This document shows, in pieces, positions 26,342 through 35,706 of a stretch of DNA of 64,000 nt. The notes under the pieces are model-generated. The model did no database searches, had not been told where the DNA came from, and was given only the letters and a program-made list of their open reading frames with translations. This DNA is from Pelagibaculum spongiae (lineage in GTDB: Bacteria > Pseudomonadota > Gammaproteobacteria > Enterobacterales > Pelagibaculaceae), in contig NZ_QDDL01000003.1 of assembly GCF_003097315.1 (NCBI RefSeq), positions 310,001 to 374,000 on the forward strand, given 5' to 3'. Within the stretch, counting starts at the first letter, position 1. The number at the start of each line of letters is the position of its first letter. A program made the translations under genes and the position numbers.

Positions 26342-27436
26342 CTAGTCAAACAGAGAACTATCTCCTAGTCCGTTCACCCAAAGCTGCTTCAGTAATTCTG
26401 CATATTTCTCTAATGCATTTCTGCTTCCTACTGCGCGGTGAAACTTATTTCCGCCACGGCTCATAGTTTGCATCCAGCCATGCTTGTCAATATCGAGTCG
26501 GTCAATAATTGGAGGGAGTGAGGGATCCATAGCAGTTTTTCCTTTGCGGATAATTCGCGCTGTCTGATCAACCAGTTCCAAATAATCTTTATAAGAGAAC
26601 GGAATCTTTTCCTGCAAAGGATCTTTGCTATGAAATGGTTTAAGTTTTGGCTTTACACTAGTTTGTTTAAACGCTTTTAGGTTCGTCTTTTTTGTCGAAT
26701 TTCGTTTTCTTTGGATTCGCTGTTGAATCGAAGTGTATTCAGACTGCTCAGGCGTTTTAGCTATACCTGCTCGAAGTGGGTTTAGGTCGACATAGGCCAT
26801 GCACGTTAAAATAGCTTGCTGATCAAGCAGTGCTTGCACTTTAAAACGCCCTTCCCAGAAGTGACCAGTACATTCATCTTCCGCATTGGCCATTCTTGCT
26901 AGTGGCTCATTTAAACTGCGCATAAACCAGCTAATATCAGTTAATCTTGCTCGGTACTCTTCAACAAAACTTTCCGCATATTTCACTTCAGATGGCATTA
27001 AATTATCGCCGGCCAAATATCGCTGAACAATCTCTGGGCCTTGGTAAACCTTGCACCAACGTTGCAGTACCTCATCACCGCGCCAAGACATAGCTTTTTC
27101 TTTATTAACACAAAGCACTAAATGATAGTGGTTACTCATCACCGCATAACTAGCAATTTCAATAGAAAATGCATTTGCTAATAATGCCAGTCGTTTTACA
27201 ATCCAGTCACGACGATGCTCAAAACTTTCACCGGTATCAGGATCAACCCCACATAACCACGCTTTGCGACATACCCTACTCACGCAGTGGAACCAATGAC
27301 AATAATCTAGGTTCATAGCAGAGCGACGAGGGCCAACACGGGCAATTTCTACCTTATTGGTGTCACGAGCAGAAATATTGTTTTTGGAATCAACAGAAAT
27401 GTTTGATGATGCGGAATTAAAATTATGACCTGTCAT
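26342..27436 (-). CDS. REP-associated tyrosine transposase (RAYT, IS200-like)
   Basis: 364 residues. The HUH-type single-strand endonuclease core is recognisable: MSNHYHLVL (the H-x-H metal site) and AYVDLNPLRAG, a segment conserved in RAYT/TnpA-REP proteins. WFHCVSRVCRKAWLCG and GHFWEGRFKVQALLD are also family hallmarks. An ATG 40 codons in (MNLDYCHWFHC) may be the true start; the upstream part looks unstructured. RAYTs are single-copy domesticated transposases that process REP palindromes. An inverted repeat lies just upstream (27485-27526). Basic C-terminal part (QRIQRKRNSTKKTNLK) probably binds DNA. Confidence 0.88.
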   Translation of the reverse strand: MTGHNFNSASSNISVDSKNNISARDTNKVEIARVGPRRSAMNLDYCHWFHCVSRVCRKAWLCGVDPDTGESFEHRRDWIVKRLALLANAFSIEIASYAVMSNHYHLVLCVNKEKAMSWRGDEVLQRWCKVYQGPEIVQRYLAGDNLMPSEVKYAESFVEEYRARLTDISWFMRSLNEPLARMANAEDECTGHFWEGRFKVQALLDQQAILTCMAYVDLNPLRAGIAKTPEQSEYTSIQQRIQRKRNSTKKTNLKAFKQTSVKPKLKPFHSKDPLQEKIPFSYKDYLELVDQTARIIRKGKTAMDPSLPPIIDRLDIDKHGWMQTMSRGGNKFHRAVGSRNALEKYAELLKQLWVNGLGDSSLFD

Positions 27437-27484
27437 AGCACTGCTTACCTACGCTATTGAAGTTCCACTAGCATAGAAAACAAA

Positions 27485-27526
27485 AGCCCTGCTGAAAAAT
27501 TAAAATAATTAATCTTCATCAGGGCT
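27485..27526. repeat. inverted repeat between the RAYT gene and the three-gene operon
   Basis: AGCCCTGCTGAA (27485-27496) and TTCATCAGGGCT (27515-27526) pair with one mismatch and enclose 18 AT-rich bases. It may be a terminator for the operon that ends at 27584 (TTTTG follows on the minus strand) or a REP-like substrate of the adjacent RAYT. Confidence 0.6.
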
Positions 27527-27583
27527 GTATTAATAAAATTATGCCTGGCAGGTTTTTCTGGTGGATAGCAATGTTCTCCTTAA

Positions 27584-28270
27584 TTAATAGCCTTCAACTA
27601 TCAGCTCTAAGCACAACCTAAATTTTTCTAATATTTCTTTGTGATTGTAAGACTTTAGCTTGCAACTTCCAGCCCCTGTTAATTCAACTAAAGCTTGAAT
27701 ATCATTACTATATTTTAGGTTAAATTTAACATTATCTATCTTGTGCCTTCGGTTCGATATTAATTCTTCAAAATCAGTACGTATATCCTTTTTCCCTGAT
27801 ACGCTAATTTTCGCGAGGCCACCAACAGGAGTATGAATGCCCAAAGAAGATATATGTGTAATAGTTGTCCTACCCAGCTGGCTTTCTATTTGCTGCAACC
27901 ATTTTAGAGGATCGACATCAATATCTGCTACCACAACCCCTAACCCTAACAAATTATGCAACTTTGCTAGAAATTTCCGAAGTGAACGAGGTGGTTCCGT
28001 TATACATAATAATTTAGAACCGTTCTGCCAATTAAATTTACACGTGTAATACGCTACAGTCGTTTGCTCTGATTGATTACCAAAAGGATCTGTTACTATG
28101 GATTTTCCTATGATTTTTTCAATATATCGACCAGATAAAAAATTTTTCCCAGAAGAATTCAATAAAAAACCTTCACCTTTATCATCAGAGTACTGTTCAG
28201 CTAATAATCGAGTAGTTACTATATCTAATGACAATGGCAATTCAGAGTACAACCATTTGGCCTTAATCAT
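27584..28270 (-). CDS. uncharacterised third gene of a putative defence operon
   Basis: 228 residues, no signal peptide or membrane helix, AT-rich. It begins MIKAKWLYSELPLSLDIV and contains mixed alpha/beta sequence (LLGLGVVVADIDVDPLKWL; TITHISSLGIHTPVGGLAKI). I recognise no catalytic motif or family. It starts three bases after the stop of the gene interrupted by IS66, so it was co-translated with it. The insertion upstream is probably polar unless the IS or a local promoter drives it. As the last gene of the operon it may be an accessory or sensor subunit; this is conjecture. Confidence 0.6.
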   Translation of the reverse strand: MIKAKWLYSELPLSLDIVTTRLLAEQYSDDKGEGFLLNSSGKNFLSGRYIEKIIGKSIVTDPFGNQSEQTTVAYYTCKFNWQNGSKLLCITEPPRSLRKFLAKLHNLLGLGVVVADIDVDPLKWLQQIESQLGRTTITHISSLGIHTPVGGLAKISVSGKKDIRTDFEELISNRRHKIDNVKFNLKYSNDIQALVELTGAGSCKLKSYNHKEILEKFRLCLELIVEGY

Positions 28271-28273
28271 GAG

Positions 28274-29122
28274 CTAGGCTCCGTATTTAGTTTTTATATC
28301 ATCATGCGCTCGTTCAGCAGCATCCTTTAGAAGAGAGTTTAATTCATTATTTTCTATATGTGTAGTAGCTCTTCTTTTAACATTATGCATCGCTGTTCTT
28401 TCATTGTAATTAAATATCCCACGGACGGCATAATTAAATTCCGTACAAGATTTCGGCGTTCCGAATTGAGCCTCAAGTTCAGCCTTGTCTCCAAACCTAA
28501 TTAATGAATCTACAGTCCATATTATTTTACAAATAAAGAAACCTCTTTTATGCAACTGATTAAACTCTTGTGAATCTAATACGCCTTGCCCTGCTAGGGC
28601 TGCTTTGTTGATATACCCAGCCAAACGCGCATCCTGCTTATCATCTTCACTTAGCTCATCTAGCTCATCTACTTGGTGATAAACATCAACACTAGATACA
28701 TTATCAAATGAGTACCCTTTAATATTTCGAATCAAAAAATCAAAAAACTCACTTCTTATTTTAGCTTCTGAAAAACCTTCAAGTGATATTACTGATTCTT
28801 CTAATTTTGTCAGATTCTGACCTATTAGAACTGTTTTCACTCTATCTGAAATCTCTTTAGCTTTCTTGTTAGCTGGTCTTTTAATTGTAACTTCTTCACC
28901 TTTTTTCTCTAGCTCAACTACACATTTTTTAACTGTTCTCTGTCTTAATTCTGTTTTAGTGAAATCAGTATCTATGTAAGTTACAACGAGACTAGTACTA
29001 CTTCCTTTTTTTATTATTTTAACAGAATCTTCTATGCCAATATTGGCTTTGACAGTATTGCAAGCTTTCATTATTTGTTCATTACTTATCTCTCCTTTCA
29101 TAACAGAATGTGTAGTTTTTTC
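28274..29122 (-). pseudogene. 3' part of the operon's middle gene, separated by IS66
   Basis: About 280 residues continue in frame with the 5' part at 30819-31060 once the IS and one target-site copy are removed, restoring a 360-residue protein. At the junction ...NPNRKEK-TTHSVMKGEISNEQ reads through without a frameshift. The rest is alpha-helical and charged, with KKCVVELEKKGEEVTIKRPA and a long C-terminal helical region (FGTPKSCTEFNYAVRGIFNY). No membrane segments. Without the IS-supplied codons (MLNGYEKT) it has no natural start; an internal ATG at 29101 preceding GGAG or a later one could give a truncated product. Function unknown. Confidence 0.75.
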
Positions 29123-30826
29123 GTAACCATTCAGCACAATTTAATATAAAAATCGCTTGACAGGTTTTTTGATATTTTCCCGAATTTAAGCACCTCTTTC
29201 AGAATACCACTTAAACGCCGCATTAAACTGCTATTAACACACCTGATTATCAATGTTTTTTGCTCAGAATAGCGCATCAGCATTCCGCTTCTAAAAAGTC
29301 GCCACAGTAAGCCTCAGAGACAAAAAAACCACCCTGAAAACCTGTGCGATAATAACCGAATGGACTCAATCGAAATTAATAAAACCATCGCTGAAACCGA
29401 GCGATTGTTAGCCAAAAGCAAAAGCTTACCGCCCGAACTGGTGGCGATGGTTCGTATGCTGATGCTCGTCGTTAAGATATTGCTTGATAGCAAAGGGCTA
29501 AACAGCAAAAACTCCAGCATTCCGCCATCGGCAGATCCTAATCGAGAAAAGAAATCGCGCGCCAAAAGCAATAAAAACCCAGGCGGGCAGCCTGGCCATA
29601 AAGGCAGTAATTTATCACCGGTGAAAGACCCAGATGAAGTGCTGGATATTACGATTGATCGTAGCCAATTGCCGAAAGGAAAATACCGTGTTGTTGGCAG
29701 TGAAAGCCGCCAAGTAGTTGATGTTCGTATTACCCGATATGTCACCGAATATCGGGCGCAGATTCTACAAGACGAGCAGGGTAACCAGTTTGTTGCTGAG
29801 TTTCCGCAAGGGGTCACTCGGCCAATACAATATGGCAATGAGTTTAAAGCCAACGCGGTTTATATGTCGAGCTACCAGCTGATTCCTTATGAACGGACTC
29901 AAAAGCACTTCGCTGAGATATTGGATGCGCCAATCAGCACCGGTAGCCTTGCCAATTTTAATCAGGAAGCTTTTCATCGACTGAAGCCATTTGCTCAGTT
30001 AGTACCGGCTATTTTGCGTGCTGGAGATTTGATTCATGCCGATGAAACCGGCGTCAATATCAATGGTAAACGAAAGTGGCTACATGTCGCGAGCAATGAC
30101 CGCTGGACGTGGATTGAAGCGCATGAATCAAGAGGTATCGAGGCAATGGAAGCGATCGACATCTTGCCTAAATTTACCGGTTTATTGGTACACGATCACT
30201 GGAAAAGCTACTACCGATTTGTGCTGTGCTTGCATGTATTGTGTAACGCCCATCATGTACGTGAATTGGCGCGAGCCCATGAGCAAGATGGCCAGCAGTG
30301 GGCCAAGGCAATGGAAGATCTGCTTTATGAAATGAATACAGCAGTCAATGAGGCGGGGGGTGAGTTGGATGAAAAGCAGTGTCAAAAATGGGTGAAGCGA
30401 TATCGAAAAATATTAAAAGCAGGTGATCGGGAATGCCCGGCACCTGAGCCAAAAAAAGCGGATAAAAAAGGTCAATTAAAACGAGGGAAATTAGCACGAA
30501 GTAAATCGAGAAATTTATTAGAGCGGCTGCGGGATTTTGAAGCAGACGTGCTGCGGTTTATGAGTAATACCCGAGCACCGTTTACCAATAATCAGGGTGA
30601 ACGGGACTTCCGTATGAGCAAGGTTCAGCAGAAGATATCAGGCTGCTTCCGCTCATGGGATGGCGTGAAAGCGTATTGCAGAATCCGGAGCTATATATCG
30701 ACCTGCCAAAAAAATGGGGTCGGTGTTGGGGAAGCTTTGTCGTTATTATTTGCGGGTAAATGGCCGGACTTTATTCAGGAGAAATTGGATCGGTTGGTGT
30801 GACATGCTGAATGGTTACGTTTTTTC
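29115..30826 (+). mobile_element. IS66-family insertion sequence with 8-bp target duplication
   Basis: The ends are GTAACCATTCAGCA (29123-29136) and its exact inverse complement (30805-30818), starting with GTAA as in IS66 elements. The element is 1696 bp and is flanked on both sides by GTTTTTTC (29115-29122 and 30819-30826), the 8-bp duplication expected for IS66. It carries a single transposase gene without tnpA/tnpB, as in the ISBst12-like subgroup. Intact ends, intact transposase and a perfect duplication indicate recent insertion. Confidence 0.95.
29360..30802 (+). CDS. IS66-family transposase (TnpC type)
   Basis: 480 residues. An N-terminal coiled coil/leucine-zipper region (IAETERLLAKSKSL...LVKILLDSKG) is followed by SKNSSIPPSADPNREKKS, typical of IS66 TnpC. 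The DDE domain has HADETGVNINGKRKWLHVAS (first Asp), LLVHDHWKSYYRF (second Asp) and NNQGERDFRMSKVQQKISG (Glu). No stop or frameshift, so it is probably active. It is transcribed opposite to the interrupted operon. Confidence 0.95.
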   Translation: MDSIEINKTIAETERLLAKSKSLPPELVAMVRMLMLVVKILLDSKGLNSKNSSIPPSADPNREKKSRAKSNKNPGGQPGHKGSNLSPVKDPDEVLDITIDRSQLPKGKYRVVGSESRQVVDVRITRYVTEYRAQILQDEQGNQFVAEFPQGVTRPIQYGNEFKANAVYMSSYQLIPYERTQKHFAEILDAPISTGSLANFNQEAFHRLKPFAQLVPAILRAGDLIHADETGVNINGKRKWLHVASNDRWTWIEAHESRGIEAMEAIDILPKFTGLLVHDHWKSYYRFVLCLHVLCNAHHVRELARAHEQDGQQWAKAMEDLLYEMNTAVNEAGGELDEKQCQKWVKRYRKILKAGDRECPAPEPKKADKKGQLKRGKLARSKSRNLLERLRDFEADVLRFMSNTRAPFTNNQGERDFRMSKVQQKISGCFRSWDGVKAYCRIRSYISTCQKNGVGVGEALSLLFAGKWPDFIQEKLDRLV

Positions 30827-31060
30827 TTTCCTGTTAGGGTTTTCTAATTGCTTGCAAAGCCAAAGATAATCATGGTAATCAAGAGTTAATGAAGAAATAA
30901 TACTGACAAGTTCATTTTTTTCAATATTAGATGATACAAAAACTCCTCTTTTTCGAAGAAAAATCAATAATGTGGAGTGTGTTACTTTTTTATGTTGCAA
31001 CGCATCAAATATATTTTTATCATTTGGAATATAAATTGACGGCCCATGTGTATTAGTCAT
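30815..31060 (-). pseudogene. 5' part of the operon's middle gene, truncated by IS66
   Basis: 81 codons from ATG 31060 (overlapping the upstream nuclease-like gene by 8 bp) to a stop created inside the IS end. LLIFLRKRGVFVSSNIEKNE followed by LVSIISSL resembles a SAP-like helix-extended-loop-helix, a DNA/RNA-binding module; this is a judgement by eye. The remainder of the protein lies at 28274-29122. The intact parent would be 360 residues. Confidence 0.75.
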
Positions 31061-32030
31061 CTTGTCTCATTCCTATTTCCAATGGACTTAACTTTGTTGC
31101 AAATTGTGTGATATGCCCTGCATCAATAGATTTAAGTCGTGTTTTTCTGAATTTGTCATCACCCCACATTGCTAAATACTCTAATTTAGCTTTTTCGAAA
31201 TTTATAGTTGCCTCGGGACAAGCATCTGTAAACCTTACTCTGATCGACTTATTACTTAATAACATTTGGTAATGAGACATGGCATCAATTAAGTATACAA
31301 ACTCTTCAACCGTATTACCCTTGCTGTGATAGTAAATAATATAGCCATCACTATTTTCTTCAGTTTTTTTATGCTTAATAATAAGCCAAGGTGCAGTTAA
31401 AGCTTCGAGTGATGCTGGTTGATCCCATTCACTTCCAAACCTTCGAGCACGAACTAAATCTGGGTAAAAGAACGTATATTTATTTTTTGGTAAAATATCA
31501 TCAACTACAAGTTTCTTCATATCTACGACAGTATTAAGCAGTCGTCGTATTAACAGCGGGTCCATCACAGATATTTTTACATCTTCAGCAATGTTTATTC
31601 TATTAAAATCTATAGTTGCAATCATCTCTGAAAGGTTTTTATCAAATTCATCGTCATGGTTATAAATGAAAAGCAAGCCAATGACAGTGCCAAAATTATT
31701 ATCATCAATAATGAATTTCTCATGCCAGCTAGGGCTTACGTTTGCACACTCTGCAGACAAAGCCAGAGAAGCTAAAGCTTTTCCTACACTACTTGAAGAG
31801 ATGCTACCTTTGGCATAACTTTTTAAATCGGTATTGAAATAAATACATTTACCACTGTATGGATCATCATAATAAAAAACCACGTCTGAAGGGTGAGTTT
31901 TCTTTTTATGATGTTCATTTACACAATCCCAATCTGTATCTCTCAGTGGAAAAGACTTCCATTTAAACCACTTGAAAATATCGCCTGATATGAGTTTTGC
32001 TATTGCTTCTATGTTTCCTGTCTCTGACAT
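31053..32030 (-). CDS. putative PD-(D/E)XK-type nuclease, first gene of a three-gene operon
   Basis: 325 residues, soluble. The stretch SDVVFYYDDPYSGKCIYFNT followed by DLKSYAK has the spacing of a restriction-endonuclease-like core: an Asp at the start of a strand, then a second strand ending in D-x-K (here D-L-K). Such folds cleave or bind DNA. I recognise no named family. The gene is intact and overlaps the next gene by 8 bp. AT-rich composition, hypothetical partners, neighbouring transposable elements and an sbcC fragment make this look like an accessory, possibly anti-phage, operon. The nuclease call is an inference from one motif. Confidence 0.6.
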   Translation of the reverse strand: MSETGNIEAIAKLISGDIFKWFKWKSFPLRDTDWDCVNEHHKKKTHPSDVVFYYDDPYSGKCIYFNTDLKSYAKGSISSSSVGKALASLALSAECANVSPSWHEKFIIDDNNFGTVIGLLFIYNHDDEFDKNLSEMIATIDFNRINIAEDVKISVMDPLLIRRLLNTVVDMKKLVVDDILPKNKYTFFYPDLVRARRFGSEWDQPASLEALTAPWLIIKHKKTEENSDGYIIYYHSKGNTVEEFVYLIDAMSHYQMLLSNKSIRVRFTDACPEATINFEKAKLEYLAMWGDDKFRKTRLKSIDAGHITQFATKLSPLEIGMRQDD

Positions 32031-32837
32031 ACTACGACTTCCTTTGACTGCACATTTAACCTGTGAAATAAATCGGGTAGATTTTACGTTGATACACTAT
32101 TATCGCTTTAGCAACATGCTTATTAATTAAAGCGCCTATAGTTGTTTTTTGGAATTTAAGTCACTATCTATCTCAGCAATAAAGCACTAAATTTTTTGTT
32201 CGTGAGACTGTGAATACATTCTGTCCTGACTATTCATCCACCTGCATTAAATTCTAGCTTTAGCTGCTTTTAGTTTGTGTTCGACTATCAGATTATCGCT
32301 TTTGGATTACTAATTTATGAGTCGGTGGGCAATAAAGACCATGGGCGGTGAATGACTCAATTGTATCCTTAACGATTAAATGGTCAACATAAGATATTGA
32401 TTTGCCGCAGTTGCGGCTGAGAGATAGGTTTTGAAGGGGTGAGAAGTTGAGTGGGAGCTGTAACGTGTTTGGAGTGGGGTTTTGGTGCTGAGTGTGTTGC
32501 TTTTGCCATCCATGGCACTGGGTAAATCACATGGATGTGATGAATGCAGAAAACGCAGGGATGCAGGTTTTCTGTCCCGCTATTCTCGGCTTTGGCTTCT
32601 AGGGATGGAGGAAATGCAGAGCAAATGTCGGGAACATTTTCTGCCCGACGTCGCTCTACTCCGGGCATTTCGATTTTGGCTCCTGCGTCATCCTACTCCA
32701 GACATCCATGCCTTTCCTGCCCTTCCCTGACGGGATGACGAACCCAGCAGCATACTCGGAACTTGTCACTCCAGGCTTCCCGCCATTCCCTGACGAGAAT
32801 ACCGCGAGAGGCAACAATAAACTGCGAGCATGACGCG
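32031..32837. other. region upstream of the operon with dispersed-repeat sequence
   Basis: 32031-32370 is AT-rich and should hold the operon promoter. 32480-32800 is a mosaic of dispersed-repeat sequence. A copy of GATGGAGGAAATGCAGAGCA, then AATGTCGGGAACATTTTCTG, is at 32604-32645, related to 16283-16325 and 44748-44830. Short imperfect inverted repeats such as CATGGATG and CATCCATG also occur. No gene is seen. Confidence 0.55.
32602..32645. repeat. dispersed imperfect-palindrome repeat, copy 2
   Basis: Near-identical to 16283-16325 over about 40 bases, including the AAATGT-CGGGA-ACATTT palindrome. The flanking TCTCGGCTTTGG (from 32585) is shared with the 44748 copy instead. Confidence 0.7.
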
Positions 32838-32937
32838 GTACAAACGTCACGCTTCGCCGTGACTCAGGGATGACCTACCTATATATAAACCAACAGTACA
32901 AACGTCACGCTTCGCTGTGGCTCAGGGATGACCTACC
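32838..32937. repeat. two direct repeats of about 42 bp, 58 bp apart
   Basis: GTACAAACGTCACGCTTCGC followed by a GTG and CTCAGGGATGACCTACC occurs at 32838-32879 and again at 32896-32937 with two mismatches. Confidence 0.8.
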
Positions 32938-32960
32938 AATATGCAAGGATGGCGTCACAA

Positions 32961-33254
32961 TTAACCTGCTGAACCCACCCGATATTCCGCCGCTAACTGG
33001 CTATATCCCAGCCCATTTTCCTTGCGCACTTCAATTTGTAATGGAATACGTTCTTTTAATGCTTCGACGTAGGAAATTACACCGATTATTTTGCCGCTGG
33101 CGTTTAGGTTATCTAGTGCATTGAGCGCGATTTCCAGCGTTTCGGCATCGAGGGTGCCAAAGCCTTCATCGAGAAACAATGAATCGATGCGGGTTTTATG
33201 ACTGACTAAATCTGACAGCGACAAGCTGACTAAAAAGCCTTCACCACCAGAACG
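32961..33254 (-). pseudogene. sbcC: C-terminal fragment of exonuclease subunit SbcC
   Basis: Reads SGGEGFLVSLSLSDLVSHKT, then SLFLDEGFGTLDAETLEIAL and LKERIPLQIEV. These are the ABC signature, Walker B and C-terminus of SbcC (a Rad50-like, roughly 1000-residue ATPase that opens hairpin DNA with SbcD). Only the last 97 codons remain, and the usual ISHVEAL reads ISYVEAL, so the H-loop His is lost. No sbcD is nearby. It is a relic, perhaps left by a recombination event between repeats. Confidence 0.88.
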
Positions 33255-33370
33255 AAACCCCTATCACCTAGAGCCATGAGATATCAGAGCCATTCGAAAT
33301 TAATTGTTTTGATGACGTCAACACCAGCTTATTTATTAAAAACCCACCTGAAAATATATTTTCCAGCCAT

Positions 33371-33401
33371 AAAAAAAACCGCCAATTGGCGGTTTTTTTT
33401 A
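33371..33401 (-). terminator. terminator of pyk
   Basis: Perfect AAAAAACCGCC / GGCGGTTTTTT stem with AATT loop, 20 bases past the pyk stop; A/T tracts on both sides make it bidirectional. Confidence 0.93.
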
Positions 33402-33420
33402 TGCAAACAAAGATTAGCGA

Positions 33421-34863
33421 TTAAACGCGAACAATCTTCATTACGCTGGTAGAACCTTTACCAATCATATCGCCGCAAGTAACGATTACTTCGTCACCAC
33501 GGTTTAACTGACCTTCTTTTACCAATGATTCCAGCGCTTCACGTACTACCTGATCGGAAGATACTTCTGCTGCATCAAAGAAGAATGGTTCAACACCACG
33601 ATACATTGCCATGCGGCGCATGGTAGACAGCTTCCAGGTTACCGCCAGAATGGGTAAGCGTGAACTTAAACGAGACATCCACAATGGCGTGGTACCACTT
33701 TCAGTGATAGCAACAATCGCCTTGGCACTATCTAAGTGGTTAGCCGCATAAGTAGCTGCAATTGCAATCGCTTCATCAGACTTACGCATGGAAACTTCTG
33801 ACATTTCAGAAGCAGGAATACCCTGCTCTTGGGTGTGCTTTTCAGCACCCAGGCAGATGTTCGCCATTGCCTTGATTACTTCAGATGGGTGATCACCTGT
33901 TGCAGTTTCAGCTGACAACATTACTGCGTCAGTTCCGTCCAAAACTGCGTTAGCAACGTCGAATACTTCGGCGCGGGTTGGCAGTGCGTTATGAATCATC
34001 GACTCCATCATTTGGGTCGCAGTGATCACAGGACGATTCAACTTGCGACACATCGCAATCATTTTCTTTTGAACGCCAATTAGTTCAGCATCGCCAATCT
34101 CAACACCTAGGTCACCACGCGCAACCATAACCGCGTCAGAAGCCAAGATCACTTCACGCAGCAGCGCTTCGCAATTGGTTACTTCAGCACGTTCGATTTT
34201 AGATAATACAGCGGCAGAACAGCCAGCTTCATTGATTAGCTGACGCGCTAGGTCCATATCGGCACCACAACGTGGGAAAGATACTGCCAAATAATCAACA
34301 TCGATTTTGCTTGCAGTAATAATGTCGCGACGGTCTTTTTCAGTCAGCGCAGGTGCTGATAAACCACCGCCCTGCAGGTTGATACCTTTGTTGTTTGACA
34401 GCGTACCGCCGTTAACAACTTCAGTTTCAATACGCGTAGCGTTGGTTGATAAAACTTTCAGCGTGACTCGGCCATCGTCTAGCAACAGCATATCGCCAGC
34501 TTTACAATCATTTGGCAGAGTTTTGTAGGTCAGGCCGATTTGGTGTTGATCGCCTTCATCCACTGGCATTTCAGCGTCCAGAGCAAATTTGTCGCCTTTT
34601 TCCAACAGGATTGCGCCAGTACGGAATCTTCCAATGCGAATCTTAGGACCTTGCAGGTCTCCCAAGATAGCAACACTGCGGCCCAGCTTGGCAGAAATTT
34701 CACGCACCAAGCGTGCGCGTTCGATATGTTCTTCTGGCTCACCATGAGAGAAGTTCATGCGAACAACGTTTACACCCGCTTTAATTAACTGCTCTAGAGC
34801 TTCTGGCTTCTCTGTTGCAGGGCCTAGTGTGGCGACAATTTTTGTTCTGCGTTTCATATCCAC
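33421..34863 (-). CDS. pyk: pyruvate kinase
   Basis: 480 residues, of the PykA-like type. It makes pyruvate and ATP from phosphoenolpyruvate and [49 protein letters not shown] and [20 protein letters not shown] are the expected catalytic and Mg/PEP-binding segments. [22 protein letters not shown] is the family signature. The C-terminal allosteric domain is complete. RBS AGGTGG precedes MDMKRR; the ATG two codons later is an alternative. It is monocistronic. Confidence 0.96.
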   Translation of the reverse strand: MDMKRRTKIVATLGPATEKPEALEQLIKAGVNVVRMNFSHGEPEEHIERARLVREISAKLGRSVAILGDLQGPKIRIGRFRTGAILLEKGDKFALDAEMPVDEGDQHQIGLTYKTLPNDCKAGDMLLLDDGRVTLKVLSTNATRIETEVVNGGTLSNNKGINLQGGGLSAPALTEKDRRDIITASKIDVDYLAVSFPRCGADMDLARQLINEAGCSAAVLSKIERAEVTNCEALLREVILASDAVMVARGDLGVEIGDAELIGVQKKMIAMCRKLNRPVITATQMMESMIHNALPTRAEVFDVANAVLDGTDAVMLSAETATGDHPSEVIKAMANICLGAEKHTQEQGIPASEMSEVSMRKSDEAIAIAATYAANHLDSAKAIVAITESGTTPLWMSRLSSRLPILAVTWKLSTMRRMAMYRGVEPFFFDAAEVSSDQVVREALESLVKEGQLNRGDEVIVTCGDMIGKGSTSVMKIVRV

Positions 34864-35259
34864 CTCAATAACATTAACACTGGGCTGCTTTCATAATTCA
34901 GCAGCAATTTCGGCGCAGATTATAAACTTCCCACGCGATAGTTTCGTGATGGAAAACAAGCTATCGCTAAACGATGAGTAAAAAGTTGTAATCAGAAAAC
35001 CGTTATCATTCTATTGGAGTAAGCCAATCAACTTCTGTTAAATAAAGTCATAAATCACTGGCGCTTAAATATCAAAACAACCAATAAATATCGCACCACT
35101 CACTCATTACCAACTTATATCGGCAACACCATCAGATTGCACTTGTATTTCCAACACTCCAGAATAGGATAGCTGCTAATTAGCTAGACAAACTCGACAA
35201 CCAATCACGATATTTCGACACTTTTAACGACAGAAAACCCACTCTGAGCAGACTGCTAA
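34864..35259. other. 396-bp divergent intergenic region
   Basis: Lies between pyk and yidD, which are transcribed away from each other. AT-rich, no gene, RNA or hairpin recognised; no convincing promoter pair found. Confidence 0.5.
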
Positions 35260-35556
35260 ATGTTTAAGAAAATCATGTTGAAGCTGGTTAGAATTTATCA
35301 GCTGGTGATCAGCCCATTGATGGGGCCCAATTGCCGCTACTACCCGACCTGCTCTGCTTACGCGATCGAGGCCATCAACAAACATGGTGCAATTAGAGGT
35401 GGCTGGATGGCCACTAGACGAATTGGCCGTTGCCATCCATTTTGTGCCGGTGGCTATGACCCAGTACCATTAACTGAAGCTGAAAAAATACAGCGTACCC
35501 GAGAAATTTTGCAAACAGAAAATTCTGACTGTGACTGCTCACAGCACAAGCGATAA
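35260..35556 (+). CDS. yidD: membrane protein insertion efficiency factor YidD
   Basis: 98 residues. The conserved core [26 protein letters not shown] and [12 protein letters not shown] with three Cys is diagnostic. YidD is a small amphipathic peripheral inner-membrane protein that aids YidC-mediated insertion. Normally it lies in the rpmH-rnpA-yidD-yidC cluster near the origin. Here it stands alone between pyk and a patatin gene, an unusual location, and could be a second copy. The C-terminus has an additional Cys-rich tail ([11 protein letters not shown]). Confidence 0.93.
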   Translation: MFKKIMLKLVRIYQLVISPLMGPNCRYYPTCSAYAIEAINKHGAIRGGWMATRRIGRCHPFCAGGYDPVPLTEAEKIQRTREILQTENSDCDCSQHKR

Positions 35557-35706
35557 GTTGATCAATAATTTCTAGCCATCACTTCGCATGCCCCCCGCTC
35601 TGATACAGCAGGTTTAAATCTCACCAAACAACACTTGCTTGGATATAACACCATACCGTTACATTTACTTGCGATCTCTTTTACTACCAGCTCATATCTC
35701 GCTGCG

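Noticed and set aside
29314-29853. Minus-strand open frame of 179 codons
   Set aside because: Antisense to the N-terminal part of the IS66 transposase; no homology or start signals.
32384-32738. Short open frames on both strands in the repeat region
   Set aside because: They fall in dispersed-repeat sequence, have no ribosome sites and no coherent protein features.
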